The notes below the pieces were generated by a model. The model saw nothing but the letters and a program-made list of their open reading frames with translations. It was not told the origin of the DNA and searched no databases. From Epiperipatus broadwayi (lineage: Eukaryota > Onychophora > Udeonychophora > Euonychophora > Peripatidae), in NCBI GenBank assembly GCA_028023455.1, contig JAQFVV010012536.1, positions 485,501 through 549,500 on the forward strand: a stretch of DNA of 64,000 bases, written 5' to 3'. Both the position numbers and the translations under genes were made by a program. Below are positions 13,241-24,863 of the stretch, piece after piece (the stretch's first letter is position 1; the number at the start of each line of letters is the position of its first letter).

Positions 13241-13560
13241 TGTCAAAATAAATTTTTAAAAAAAGCAAATGTCATAAACTATTTTTTAATATATCAGACT
13301 AAGGGATATCTGTAAGCAAAAAGCTTCTCAAATAATAATAGTACAAAAATATTATGTTCAAAAGCTTAAAGATAATATAAGACAAAAAAAAAAAATAAGA
13401 CAAAAAATGATTCAATAATGTAGCATTAATTTAATTAATAGAAAAACGATTTCTCTTTTCATTTTTATTTATATTAGATAAAGTAAAAATTCTAAAACAG
13501 CTTAAAACAGTAAAAAAGAATTCGTTAAAAGATATGAAAGAAAACAAGAGTTAATTCTAA
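13241..13560. other. No recognised feature
   Basis: AT-rich sequence between the satellite and the LINE remnant. Confidence 0.4.
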
Positions 13561-14445
13561 AAATCCTCCATTCAGGGCAGCCATAACAATAATAATAATT
13601 CAATTCAATTTTTTATTTAATAATAATAATGATGATGATGATGATTATAATAATAATAATTCAACTCAATTCTTTATTTATTACACATATCAACATCATT
13701 TAGCCAATTATAGATTGCACAGTGAGTTTAATAATATAAATTGGCAAAAAAAAAAACAACAACCCTAAAGTAATAGAAACAAAGTTATAAAAACAATGAA
13801 ATAACTAATAAATAAACATGTACTACGTCAAATAAAATTAAGGATAATATTTTTTTATGACGGCTTTAATAAATAGTTTGAAATCTAAATTAAATGTCTT
13901 TATTAGCAAAATCTTTATTATAAGTTCTGGGCAAACAAAGTAAAGGGAAATTTCCATCTATCAGATTTACAAATTTTAAGGTCAAAAATATTTTGACTAG
14001 GATTATTATAATACTGGTTTTTGATATTTAATTTAGAAAGGAAGTTAGATATAGAAATGTTCTGGGAAATAATTTTATGTAGAAATTTAAGATCCTTTGT
14101 TTTTATTCTTAGCACTAATTTGATACATTGATCATTATTTTAATTATTTAATTTAAAAAAATTGTCACAAACAAATTGAATTTTTATGGTATCTGGCTTG
14201 GTATGAGGATTTCATATAATTGAGTCATACTCCAAAATGGAGAGTACCAAAGATATAAAAAGTTGATTTTTGTACATTTACTAAATGCTTTTCCATATCA
14301 TTAAATGGCTCCTATAACTTTGACAGCTTTATTCAGCATAAAATTAATGTAGTGATGGAAAGAGCTGATTATTGGAAAATATAATTCCTAGATCTCTTTG
14401 ACGATCATTTATTATGACTTTAGTCACAAATATAGCAGAAAAACC
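13561..14445 (-). pseudogene. CR1/Jockey-like LINE reverse transcriptase C-terminal remnant
   Basis: Minus-strand reading in shifting frames gives QRDLGIIFSNNQ, then HYINFMLNKAVKVIGAI, then SILEYDSIIWNPHTK-like sequence (with a stop in place of W), typical of the region after the RT catalytic core in CR1/Jockey-type LINEs. A last open part (13918-14115) carries FLHKIISQNISISNF. The 3' end has AAGAATTGAATT and ends in TAA/ATG-type triplet repeats (13582-13665), as expected for a LINE tail. Several stops and frameshifts mark it as dead. Confidence 0.6.
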
Positions 14446-14475
14446 TCACGACTTCAGATTCCCGAGAGTAAGAGG

Positions 14476-14540
14476 TGATGATGATGATAATAATAATAAT
14501 AACAACAACTACAACAATAACAACAATAGTAATAATTGTT
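14476..14540. repeat. (GAT)n/(AAT)n/(AAC)n triplet microsatellite
   Basis: GATGATGATGATAATAATAA followed by AAC-type triplets; it creates the N-rich ORF at 14414-14650. Confidence 0.9.
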
Positions 14541-15490
14541 TAAAAAATGATTTTGAAATAGAAAAACTTCAACATCAAATAATAAAAAATAATTCAATGT
14601 ATAGAATTTGGGAAGAAATATCTACTATATTTTGCTTTAAGACTCTCTAGTATATATTTTATATAGCAGATAAAATCTTATGCTTTGTGGTTAAGCTTTG
14701 TTTACAATATAATATGAATTGTTTACTGTACTATCATTTTAATCACACAAACATATATCTATTTTAGATTTATAAAATGATAAGTGAATTACAAGTAATA
14801 CTGAATGACATAGTTAGCTGAAAATTCCAGATGTAAATTGTTAATATGAACCTAATATGGTCATCCTAAACTGTTGTTAAAAATCTGGCAAAAAAGAACA
14901 CCTGTAGTAAAAAAAGACAGTATTCTGATAAAGTATTAATGATTATTTATTTAACAATAAATTTGCACTGGCATAATTAAATATATATTAAAGAAAAAAA
15001 GTTGCATTTTATAATATAATTATGGTTTCATTTGAGAACTTGGATTTCTCTTTATAGATCAATAATCTTTAATTATAAACATTTTTGATAACTGTTTTAT
15101 AAAATTTTAATATATATGATTTCAGAATTAAATGTGAGTAAAACAAAATTCTTAAAGAGAAACACAGCATTCATAGTTAAAATCTATTCATAATTATTTA
15201 TTTAGTAATAAATTTGCTCTTTCCCAATTAATAAAATAATAAAATGTAATGTGTGCATGTTAAATATATGTTAAATAAATAAATAAAAATAACAAAATCA
15301 TAAACAGTATTTTTTTTTGTCTTTGAGAAAAAAAAATTACGGAATTTCTCAATGCTGAACGCATACTACATATAAACTATATGTATTTTTACATGTATTG
15401 TAATCATATACAAAAGAACTGCAAATGTTTGATGAATAATAATGGCTGAATATTTTTGTTTCAATGTAAAATCTGTTATATGTATTAAAG
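14541..15490. other. No recognised feature
   Basis: AT-rich non-coding sequence. Confidence 0.4.
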
Positions 15491-15493
15491 TAA

Positions 15494-15554
<61 letters not shown>

Positions 15555-15616
15555 GTAGTAGTAGTAGTAGTAGTAGTAGTAATAGTAGTAGTAGCAGTAG
15601 TAGAAGCAGCAGCAGC

Positions 15617-15660
<44 letters not shown>

Positions 15661-15676
15661 CAGTAGTAGTAGTAGT
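15494..15676. repeat. (TTA)n then (TAG)n microsatellite
   Basis: About 60 bp of TTA units pass into about 120 bp of TAG/CAG triplets. The poly-L, poly-T and poly-N ORFs here are artefacts. Confidence 0.95.
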
Positions 15677-15724
15677 ATAATATTCCATAATGTTATTTGC
15701 AATTTATCCACCTTACTTTGAATA

Positions 15725-15900
15725 CTTTTTAGCAAATTTTTTTAATTGTATATCAATACCCAAAATCTTACATTTTAACTGTCCTGCAGCCTTCTTCAAA
15801 GCTAGGATATAATTACAAACAAAATAAAATAAATAACTATATAAATAATACCATAAAAATGTAAGCAATAAACTTAACTAAAGGATATATATATATAACA
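15725..15900 (-). mobile_element. PLE-type terminal fragment with decayed hammerhead-like motif
   Basis: On the minus strand TTGAAGAAGGCTGCAGGACA then TTAAAATGTAAGATTTTGGG is the same family as 18430-18545 (CTGAAAAAGACTGCAGGG then GTTGAAATGTAAGATT). Both share the preceding ATGGTATT...GTAATTATATC segment. The ribozyme core is mutated here (CTGA to TTGA, GAAA to AAAA). Confidence 0.45.
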
Positions 15901-16245
15901 AAAAAAATATAAAAAGAACAACATAAAATAAAATATAACAAAACCAAATAAAACTGAAATAAATTAATATAATCAAAATCAAATAAAATAAAATGATTCA
16001 GTTAATATAAAATAAAATATATGATATGAAATACAAAATAAATATAAATTATACATGGTGTATTCCTGACTGTTTGCACATGTATAATTTATTTTATATT
16101 TCATATTGTATATTTTATTTTAGTATTAACTGGATTATTATATTTTATTTTATTTTGATTATATTTAATTTATTTAGTTTTATTAGATTTTGTTTTATTT
16201 TATTTTGTTTTTTTTTAAATTTCTTTGTTGTATATATATATATAT
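15885..16245. mobile_element. Foldback element with about 170-bp AT-rich arms, bounded by (TA)n
   Basis: The left arm (about 15885-16056, TATATATAACAAAAA...TATACATG) is mirrored by 16077-16245 (CATGTATAATTTATTTTATA...TGTATATATATA) around a loop of about 20 nt. Landmarks CCAAATAAAACTGAAATAAA and ATCAAAATCAAATAAAATA recur inverted. The ORF at 16026-16250 is the palindrome read through. It directly abuts the LTR-like copy at 16246. Confidence 0.65.
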
Positions 16246-16602
16246 TGTAACGAGCACAGACATCATTACATTGTTTTTTATTATTAAACATAAAGTTAAA
16301 ATAAAAAGTTCGCATTTAATAACTTCTTTTTTTTTTTGTTAGACATAAAAATTGAAAATCTTAAACTCGTATATATATATAAAATCGCGCAGATGAAAAA
16401 TTATTAAAATAAAACTTTATTAAAGAAAAAGTATTTTAAAACTAAATCTTAAAAAGATTTAGAGATAAAAATATATCTTTAATTTTGGAAAACACATTAA
16501 GTAATCAGAAAATGAAAATGATTATTTTAATTAGTAAACTAGCCTTGGGCATCTAAAATGTATAAGCAACGGTCAGATAGGAAAATGATAGGAATAGAAT
16601 GG

Positions 16603-16700
16603 CCAATGAAAGAAGTCCATCAGGGAAATCGGACCTCAATGGAAGGATCATCATCAACGATGACGTAATGTCCATTGGATCCTAAAGTTATGTATAAAAA
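16603..16700 (+). promoter_or_regulatory. Promoter-like CCAAT and TATA boxes inside the LTR
   Basis: CCAAT at 16603 and TATAAAAA at 16693, about 90 bp apart, near 450 bp from the element's 5' end. TATA boxes at matching places exist in the copies at 1 and 21056. Confidence 0.5.
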
Positions 16701-16784
16701 GAAAAAATTGGAAATAAAAACAGATTTGTTTAATTAATTAGAAGGAGGAGATGTGACTATATGTGTTAGTGCGGAGTTGAAGAA

Positions 16785-16819
16785 GAAGGGATTGAAAAGA
16801 CGCACTCTTCAATCCCTTC
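16785..16819 (+). other. Conserved hairpin downstream of the LTR TATA box
   Basis: GAAGGGATTGAA pairs perfectly with TTCAATCCCTTC; an inner AGA/TCT extends it with one bulge. The reverse-orientation copy (22583-22615) keeps the stem with one G-to-U wobble in the sense RNA. Confidence 0.55.
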
Positions 16820-18429
16820 AGTTATTAAAAAAAAATTTAAAAAAAATGAAACATCACTTTTCATATACTGAGGACAACAGGATCATCAGGGAATTTAATG
16901 TGGATTCCAAATGGCAAGCAACGGATAAAAGGAACGTTTTGAAATCATAAGAACTTTTTGAACTCTCAGCTTTAAATGTAAATAATTTATGAACATTTCT
17001 AAACAACAGAACTCTAAATACTAAACTTTTCAATATTTATAAATATAAGAATTTCCTATCTGACTAAAGTAGTTAAAATGTTATTTGATGTATTTCTTTT
17101 GTAAAATCATTTCCACTTATATTTTTTTGTTCTTTAAGTTTTATTATGATTTCTGTTTTCCGATAAATTAAAATATATCAATGATAAACTTAAGTCAGGC
17201 GTGAATGGCTGTATAGATTTGTAAAGTTATATTAGGGGAGGGTAATCTTAGGTTATTCATGTCATTGTTGAATTGGGTCAATGGATTGGATATATTGATG
17301 TAGTTAGTAGATGTAATGCAAGATTCCCTATGGGCAGAATTGCTTGTGTATGCCGCACACTTCCTCTTGCCTAGGGAATGCGATCGTAAGTCAGCAAAAT
17401 GACTGCAGTCCGTTTCTATGGAGTTTTTTATTGTTCTTCTCCTTAGATAGATGTAATATTCCTATCTAATGAGAGTCAATGTCTTATCTTAACCTATTTT
17501 GTGTTGCCGTATTTGTATTACATTGAATACATCGATGTATCAGATGGATTGACGCCAGATTGACTGCTAACTTTTAGCCTAAGGTTAAATGGGGATAGAA
17601 TGTTTTATCTTTGAATGCAAATCTATGTAGTCTATTCATACTCGACACTAAATAAAAATGCATTAAATTTAAGTTGTTTATAGACGCTTGCATGGATTCG
17701 TTACCGGCTAATTATGTTTTGGTTTTCATATTCGATCAAAATATATATAGACATTCGGTAAATACTGATACCTTATGGTGAGGATCTAAAATGTATTTAT
17801 TCGGATGTCTTTTAAGTTATTGGCGACAATGCAAGCATCTTATGGTGAATGCTATTGGGTTACTTATAAATTTCCCTCTGCAATTGACGGTACCAATGAT
17901 TTTGTATTTTGATTGTTTATGTTTATTTTGAAATGTTTTTGACCGTGGAATCTATGTAACCGATCTATACTCAACATTTTTAAACAAATCTGTGTGAACT
18001 AATAATAGTATAAAATTTAAAGTGTAAATTAAAAATCTAAAATAAAAGTAAAAATAATGTTAAATGTTAAAGTAAACATATTAAAATAATAATGTTAAAT
18101 CTTATATATATATATATATGTGCGTAAATAAATTTTTGTATGTTAATTACTGGCAGTGGCTTATTTTATTTATTTTTTAATATTGAAATATAATTAAATA
18201 AGATATTATATTATTAAATCTCTGCTACTCCCTGAGCTAGTGACTTGGGCTAATGACCGGAATCAAAATTTAAAAAAAAAAATTTTTTTTTTTTTTTTAC
18301 TTACGTATCTGCCTACTTTATAAATTTTCTAGGTTCAAATGCCTAGATGGCGCCCTGTAGTGCAGATCACATTAAGCTCAATTCTCCGGATCATTATAAT
18401 ATATATATATTATTTGATAAGGTTATTGT

Positions 18430-18545
18430 TTACATTTTTAGGATATTATTTATGCAGTTATTTATGGTATTTTATTTGTAATTATATCACAGCTCTGAAA
18501 AAGACTGCAGGGTAGTTGAAATGTAAGATTATATGTACTAATATA
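18430..18545 (+). mobile_element. PLE-type terminal fragment
   Basis: It shares ATGGTATTTTATTTGTAATT and the CTGAAAAAGACTGCAGGG...GTTGAAATGTAAGATT block with 15725-15900 in inverse orientation. It lies just beyond the (TA)n edge of the LTR-like copy. Confidence 0.4.
18495..18521 (+). ncRNA. Hammerhead-ribozyme-like core, degenerate
   Basis: CTGAAAA, then GACTG pairing with TAGTT (two G-U pairs), then GAAA. The required CUGANGA has G to A, so it is probably inactive. Confidence 0.3.
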
Positions 18546-19360
18546 TAATAATAATTTTTTTGCTAAAAAGATTCAAATAACAATGGATTAATTGCATTTA
18601 TATAAAATATTACAGCAAAATAAGGATAGTTGTGAATTTAGTAATTATTGTTTATTTATTTAAGTAAATTGTATTTCTTTAACTGTGCATAATTTTTTGA
18701 AACCAGTAAAGGTCCAACTTTCTACTTTAACAATTAACTGTTTATTATGTATTATATTCCAATAATTTTTAAATTATAGGTTAGAAGTATAAGTTTACAA
18801 ATAAAAGCATTATTAAAAATAATATTTCAAATTTGCAAATACAGGAAAAAAAACTAAAAACTGAGATAATTGTTGATAAAAATATATTTTGCAATGAAAT
18901 AAAATTTATGTTATCGTGAAAATATAAACAATGAAATTGTTTTAAAATTTAAACTGGCAAAATACCCCCTTCCCCAGTAAAAGTGATTATAAAATAAATT
19001 TCTTTTGTAACCAGTCACAAGGTTTCTGCTTTATATTATTAAATTTCTGTGATTTGTATTCTTTCACAACAAATATGAATCTAATTTCAATATGTTGTGC
19101 AAAAATGATTTTTTTACAAATATTTTGTAAAAATAATTATAAACTGTATAAAATGAATTATTATCTTTTTTTGAAAGTCAAACAAAAGATTACCACTGAC
19201 TTGCAAGCACTGTTGGAACCTGATGGCAAAATCAACAAATCATGAAAGTATTTGGTTTGTTTATATTAGGTTCTCTGTATAGTTCAAATATTAGCAGACA
19301 TTTTTTAAATTAATGATTATATGTATATAACTTTATCTTTCTTATTGTAGTGACAAATCC
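18546..19360. other. No recognised feature
   Basis: AT-rich sequence; the short ORF at 19054-19245 has no recognisable domain. Confidence 0.4.
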
Positions 19361-19428
19361 ATATAATATTAATATCATTTATGTTCTTTGTTACTTTTTA
19401 CAATGCTTTTTACAACCCATTATTGATG

Positions 19429-19457
19429 GTTTCGACTGTCCCATCAATCTTCTTCAG
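19429..19457 (-). ncRNA. Hammerhead-ribozyme-like core
   Basis: Minus strand: CTGAAGA, A, GATTG, loop ATGGGA, CAGTC, GAAAC. This satisfies CUGANGA-stem II-GAAA with a 5-bp stem II (one U-G pair). Stem III and the cleavage-site UH cannot be assigned with confidence. Type I hammerheads are known from PLE terminal repeats; assignment here is by motif only. Confidence 0.45.
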
Positions 19458-19581
19458 AACTATAACAAATATAATACAAGTACATCATGTATTTATATTG
19501 TGTTTGTTATAGTTCCAAAGAAGGTTTATGGGGCAATCAAAACTGTCAATAGTGGGTATTTGTATTGTGTTTGCTATAATT

Positions 19582-19610
19582 CTGAAGAAGATTGATGGAG
19601 CAATTGAAAC
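19582..19610 (+). ncRNA. Hammerhead-ribozyme-like core
   Basis: CTGAAGA, A, GATTG, loop ATGGAG, CAATT, GAAAC. Stem II stays paired although CAGTC of the mirror copy has become CAATT. Flanking stems are unresolved. Confidence 0.45.
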
Positions 19611-19672
19611 CATCAATATTAGATTGTAAAAAGCATTGTAAAAAGTAATAAAAAAGATAAATGATATTAATA

Positions 19673-21055
19673 TATATATTAATTATTTTCAACTATCTTC
19701 AATCCATTGCAAGATGAAGGACTCTCCATGTTCAATCTATCTTCTCCACACACATATGTATATATATATATTAGTGTCAGTTCTTAACATCAAATGTATA
19801 CAAAACTGGAAAATGAATACTTCCAATAATCATAAAAGAGAGAATTGAAGTAGAAATAACACAATGTGTTACAAGTATAAATGTTACATCACTCCTGGGA
19901 AAGAGTTGATACAAAACAGTTTCTGGCAACACTTTACTGCTCTTTTCAATATAAGATATATTATTTTAAATACTTATAGACCATTGTACATAATAAAATG
20001 CAAATTTTTTTTTTTGCAATCATAACTCTTTCCCTCTTTCTTTCTTTTCCCCCTTTTCATATAATAATTATATACAATATACAGATATGAAAAAAAAAGA
20101 GAAGGGCAGAGAAAATATATACAACTAAAAAAAAAACACAGATGCTACTATGTAAAATGATCTGTAAGGTTTCACAAGTAAATATTAAAAAGACAGAAAA
20201 CAATGCCAAAAAAGTTTTCTTGTATTAAATAATACATTTATTGTTGCATAATATTTTTTGTTATATCTTATGTATAAAATCCATGTTTTTCCTGTTGTCT
20301 GATTGGTGAATGAATGTTTGTCCAATGTCCCATGTCAAATTCACAATTATTTTGGTTATGTGAAGGAAGTAATATGCCATTAAATAAAAAGTGCTGGGAA
20401 AAAATTCAGTACAAGTGCTTTTCACTACAGAGATATAGTATATATTTCATAGTAAAGTGTCCCATCCAGCTGCAGAAACAGTCCCAAATGTCAATTCATA
20501 ATTCAACATTAAAGCACCCTGTGCTTTCATCATATGTCAATCCAATAATATAGTTCAGATAAATGACATACCTAGCAATGTTAATAAACTTTTATAAATT
20601 AGCAATGTTTAATAAAAAAAAAAAACATTTACATTAAAATCTAAAATAAATGATTAAAGCAACCAATTAAAAAATATTATCTATATTATATTTAATGAAA
20701 AATATTACAAAAGTGACTGACGTTTTTGGATTCCAATATTAATAACTGGTAACTATTATTAAAGCTAAAAAAACTTATGGTTAGTTGACAATGATTATCA
20801 AATAATAATAATAATAATAATACTTTTTTATTCAGAGGCCACTTCAGTAAATATATATTTGAAGTCAAACAGCTAGCAAATATAACATCTATTTTAAAAT
20901 ATAAATTTTAATTTAGCCTTATTAAAATTTTTTTTTTATATATAATATTAAAATGTTTTGTTTAATTTACATTAAATCTTAATAAAAATAGAGTGACCAA
21001 TTAAACAAAGCCATGAGCTGTTATAAAGCCAGGTGCATCTGGTATATATATATAT
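19673..21055. other. Mostly unassigned; small RTE-tail fragment at 19690-19745
   Basis: ATCCATTGCAAGATGAAGGA and TTCAATCTATCTTCTCC (19690-19745) match the RTE 3' end seen at 38830 and 48421. The rest is AT-rich with no feature recognised. Confidence 0.4.
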
Positions 21056-23155
21056 TGTAACGATCTGAAGAAACTGCCTTAACGTAATCTGCACTATAGG
21101 GCGCCATATAGGTATTTGAACCTAGAAAAATTTATAAAGTAGGCAGATACGTAAGTCAAAAAAAAATTTTTTTTTTTTAATTTTGATTCCGGTCATTAGC
21201 CCAAGTCACTAGCTCAGGGAGTAGCAGAGATTTAATTATATAATATCTTATCTAATTACATTTCGATATTAAAAAATAAATAAAATAAGCCACTGCCAGT
21301 AATTAACATACAAAAATTTATTTACGCACATATATATATATATATATATAAGATTTAACATTATTTTTATTTTTATTTTAGATTTTTAATTTACATTTAA
21401 AATTTTATACTATTATTAGTTCACACAGATTTGTTTAAAAATGTTGAGTATAGATCGGTTACATAGATTCCATGGTCAAAAACATTTCAAAATAAACAGA
21501 AATGATCAAAATACAAAATCATTGATACCATCAATTGCAGAGGGAAATTTATAAGTAACCCAATAGCATTCACCATAAGATGCTTGCATTAACACCAATA
21601 ACTTAAAAGACATCCGAATAAATACATTTTAGATACTCACCGTAAGGTATCAGTATTTACCGAATGTCTATATATATTTTGATCGAATATGAAAACCAAA
21701 AGCATAATTAACCGGTAACGAACCCATGCAAGCGTCTATACCCAACTTAAATTTAATGCATCTTTATTTAGAGTGTCGAGTATGAATAGACTCCATAGAT
21801 TTGCATTTGAAAAGAAAATATTCAATCCTTGTTTAACCATAGGCCAAAGGTTCACAGTCAAAACAAACTTCAATCCATCTGATATATCGATGTGTTCAAT
21901 GTAATACGAATACAGCAGCACAATTAGGTTAAGAGAAGAAACTGCTTCTCATCAGATAGGAATATTACATCTATCAGACAAGAAGAGCAATAAAAAAAAC
22001 TCCCTCGAAAGGAACAGCATTCTACGTCTTATAATCTCTTCCATAGGCAAAACGGAAGTGTGCGGCATATAATGCAATTCTGCCCATAGCAAATCTCGTA
22101 CTACATCTATTAATTACACCAATATATCCAATCCATTGACCTAATTCAACTACAAAATGAATAACCTAAGATTACCCTCCCCTAATATAACTTTACAAAT
22201 CTATATAGCCATTCACGCCTGACTTAAGTTTAATATTTATATAACTAGTTTAATGAAAAACAGAAATCATAATAAAACTTAAAGAACAAAAAAAACTAAA
22301 TGGAAATGACTTTACCAAAGAAATACATTAAATAAAATTATAACTAATTAATAAATAACGTTGGTCAGATAGGATTCTATTTCTTATAAATTAAAGACTG
22401 AGAAAGTTTATATTTTAAAGTTCTTAGTGTTTCAAAATGTTTTTAAAGTTCTTACGATTTTTTTTCAATGTTCCTCTTTATTCATCGCATGCTGTTTGGA
22501 ATCCACATTAAATCCCCCGACGATCCTGTTGTCCTCAGTATAAAAAAAAGCGATGTTTCATTTTTCCATTTTTATAACAACTGAAGGAATTGAAAGTGTG
22601 TCTTTCAATCCCTTCACCTCCAACTCTCTGACTTAACACATCTCAGTCCTCTCTCAATAATCCATAATAATTTCCAACTTTTCCTTTTATATTAATCTTA
22701 AGGATTGACTCAACATTATGTCATCGATGATGGTGGTCTTTTCACTGAGGTCCGATTCCATAGGGATTTCTTTTTATTTGCTATAAGTTTTTATTGTTTT
22801 CCTATCTGACCATTGTTTATACATTTAAATGCCCAAGGGCTTGTTCACTTGGACTAATTAAAATAATCATTTTTATCACATTAATTAACCTGTTTTCCAA
22901 ATCCAAAGATATATTTAAAGATAAATTTAAAGATATAATTTTATCTCCAAATCTTTTTAAAATTTAGTTTTAAAATACTTTTTCTTTAATAAGGTTTTAT
23001 TTTAATAATTTTTTTCATCTGTGCGATTTATATATATATGAGTTTAAGGTAGAATTTATTTTCAATTTTTCTGTCTTAAAAAAAATTTTTTTAATGTGAA
23101 CTTTTTAGTTTAATAATAATAACAAAATAATGTAATGTCGTCTGTGCTCATTACA
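21056..23155 (-). mobile_element. LTR-like element, TGTAAC family, copy 3 (best ends)
   Basis: It is bounded by (TA)n on both sides: the + strand begins TGTAACGATCTGAAG and ends CTGTGCTCATTACA, giving TG...CA ends and a short inverted repeat (TGTAA-C/T-GA). Length 2100 bp. Sense is minus: TATAAAA box at 22685-22691 and a hairpin at 22583-22615. It is collinear with 16246-18398 in inverse orientation, landmarks including AAGTCACTAGCTCAGGGAGT and CAACCTAAGATTACCCTC-type sequence. No internal retroviral coding region separates this pair. Confidence 0.7.
22583..22615 (-). other. Conserved hairpin downstream of the LTR TATA box
   Basis: Sense (minus) GAAGGGATTGAAAG pairs with CTTTCAATTCCTTC; the single difference from perfect pairing is a G-U wobble. 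It is equivalent to 16785-16819. Confidence 0.5.
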
Positions 23156-23230
23156 ATATATATATATATATATAAACAGTTGTGATTATATATATATATA
23201 TATATATATATAATCACAACTGTTTTAACT
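23156..23230. repeat. (TA)n runs with small palindrome
   Basis: AAACAGTTGTGAT and ATCACAACTGTTTT face each other across about 20 bp of TA repeat (23175-23226), next to the LTR-like copy. Confidence 0.8.
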
Positions 23231-24778
23231 GCAATTAAAGTGCAAGTAACCACCTTGACATTACTTAATTCAGTGGGAGGTAGTTACTTTTGTTTCAATT
23301 ATATATATATGCAAAAAAAAAAACATAATAATAATAAAAAGGATTCTATTTATTTTCATTTTATGCTATCTAAATATATATTTTTAGTTAACTATAAATA
23401 TTTTATTTAAAGGTGAATCAGATAAATAATGGAGTAATTTTAGTTTGCATTATCAGTTATTATTCAGTTGTTAGTGTGATTATATCATAGCTGAAATTTA
23501 TCTAAAAATATTGCAAAAAAATGTGACTAACCCTCAATGACTACATAAAATATATTATACCACTATTAAGTTTCAAATGCTTTAGTTTCATATTATTTTT
23601 TAAATTGAATGGTGTTTCTTTTATTACTTTCCCCAATCTATCTCTATTTTACAAAAATCAAATTAGAGCTTGTACAGTTCAAATTTTATGCCTTTTTCCC
23701 TTTTCAGGTAAAGCAGTATCTCAAAGCACTTGTAATCTAAATGGCTATAATTTTTTTCCATCTTTTTAAAATGACAGCATTTCCCTCTACTTTTTAAAAC
23801 AAATACAAAACTTATGGTAATTAATGACAACAATAATAAAAAGCAAATTTATTTCATTATAATAACTGATTTTAAAAAACCAATCAATTGAACCCAATTA
23901 AACAAAAGTAATTTTATTTTTTATTTTATTTTTATTTTGTGGCTACATTTTTATAATTGTTTTGTAGAAACAGTTTAATGTATATTGTAAATAATACATA
24001 TAATAAAAACAACCAAATCTGAAATCATATTTATATAAAACAAATACTTTTCTTAGAAATACTACAATATACTACTTTTAGTCTGAATGTTACTATACCA
24101 TGTTGTAGCCAATTCATAATTTGTCTTAAAATTCATGAAAATCTAATTATTACATATAATATTTTGTCAGAATCTTGTTTACATGTGAAAATATTTATGA
24201 AGTTGTGATATTTTCAGTTTTACATATATAAAGTATTAACATCTGATCTACAATCCTTATAAAATATAAAATAATAAAACTATAAGTAATTCTATTTTTG
24301 ATTTAAAGACTGGTCATGGATTATTATAGTTTGCAATACTAGTTTTTAATTTAATTGTTTGCCTGTTTGTATTATATTTAAAATCTATCCAAAAAATATA
24401 TTCTGAAAACTCATTAGTTATCAAGAATTTTGCATAAAAGTCTATAAAAAATTTTAAATTATATATATATATTTAGAAACTTTGGGGAATAATCATATAT
24501 AATATTAAAAGTATACAATTAGTGATTTTGGGAGAAATAACAGTTGATTTCAACTGGATAAAGATGTTATTACATGATCATAACAAAAATATGGAAAATT
24601 TAGAAAATATATTTAAATTAAATAATGCAGAATTCAAAGTAAAACTCAAATATAGTAAATGAATACATACCAATGCTAGAAATTTGCAACAATATTATTC
24701 TGTATTTAGAAATAGATAGTCTGAATCATGTAACTTAAGTAAAAGAAAATCTTATCTAGTATATATATATATATATAT
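23231..24778. other. No recognised feature
   Basis: AT-rich, non-coding by inspection. Confidence 0.4.
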
Positions 24779-24863
24779 CCCACATTTATTGTTAAAAGAT
24801 GGTTGCCTTGACAACAGTTTGAGATTGTTGATAGTTACTGATATTGGGATTAGTTTTTAATGA
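24779..24863 (+). repeat. Short dispersed repeat between (TA)n runs
   Basis: TGGTTGCCTTGACAACAG and GAGATTGTTGATAGTTACTG match 43063-43125 and, inverted, half of the 153-bp tandem unit at 5905-6450. TA repeats bound both sides. Confidence 0.6.

Larger units (their letters stand above)
16246..18398 (+). mobile_element. LTR-like element, TGTAAC family, copy 2
   Basis: It starts TGTAACGAGCACAGAC after a (TA)n run and ends ATCATTATA, equivalent to ATCGTTACA in the other copy, before (TA)n. The length is 2153 bp. It has a CCAAT box (16603-16607), TATAAAAA (16693-16700), a perfect 12-bp hairpin (16785-16819) and the shared motif AGGTTCAAATGCCTAGATGG near the 3' end. There is no gag-pol; the ORF at 16753-16950 overlaps the hairpin and is not conserved. 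TG/CA ends and the promoter anatomy fit a solo Gypsy-type LTR. A non-autonomous DNA element with TGTAAC inverted ends is the alternative. Confidence 0.65.
19366..19672. mobile_element. Foldback with two hammerhead-like cores
   Basis: Outer arms run from ATTAATATCATTTATG at 19366 to AAATGATATTAAT at 19672, with CTTTTTACAATGC mirrored by GCATTGTAAAAAG. Internally, three related blocks AGTTCTGAAGAAG / GTTCCAAAGAAGG / ATTCTGAAGAAG occur, the first inverted. The two hammerhead-like cores are at 19429-19457 and 19582-19610. The ORF at 19350-19595 is the palindrome read through. Confidence 0.55.

Noticed and set aside
15349-15735. Poly-L/poly-I and poly-T/poly-N ORFs on the minus strand
   Set aside because: Translation of TTA and TAG triplet repeats.
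16753-16950. 65-codon ORF in the LTR-like element, possible accessory protein
   Set aside because: It overlaps the hairpin and is not preserved in the inverse copy at 21056-23155.
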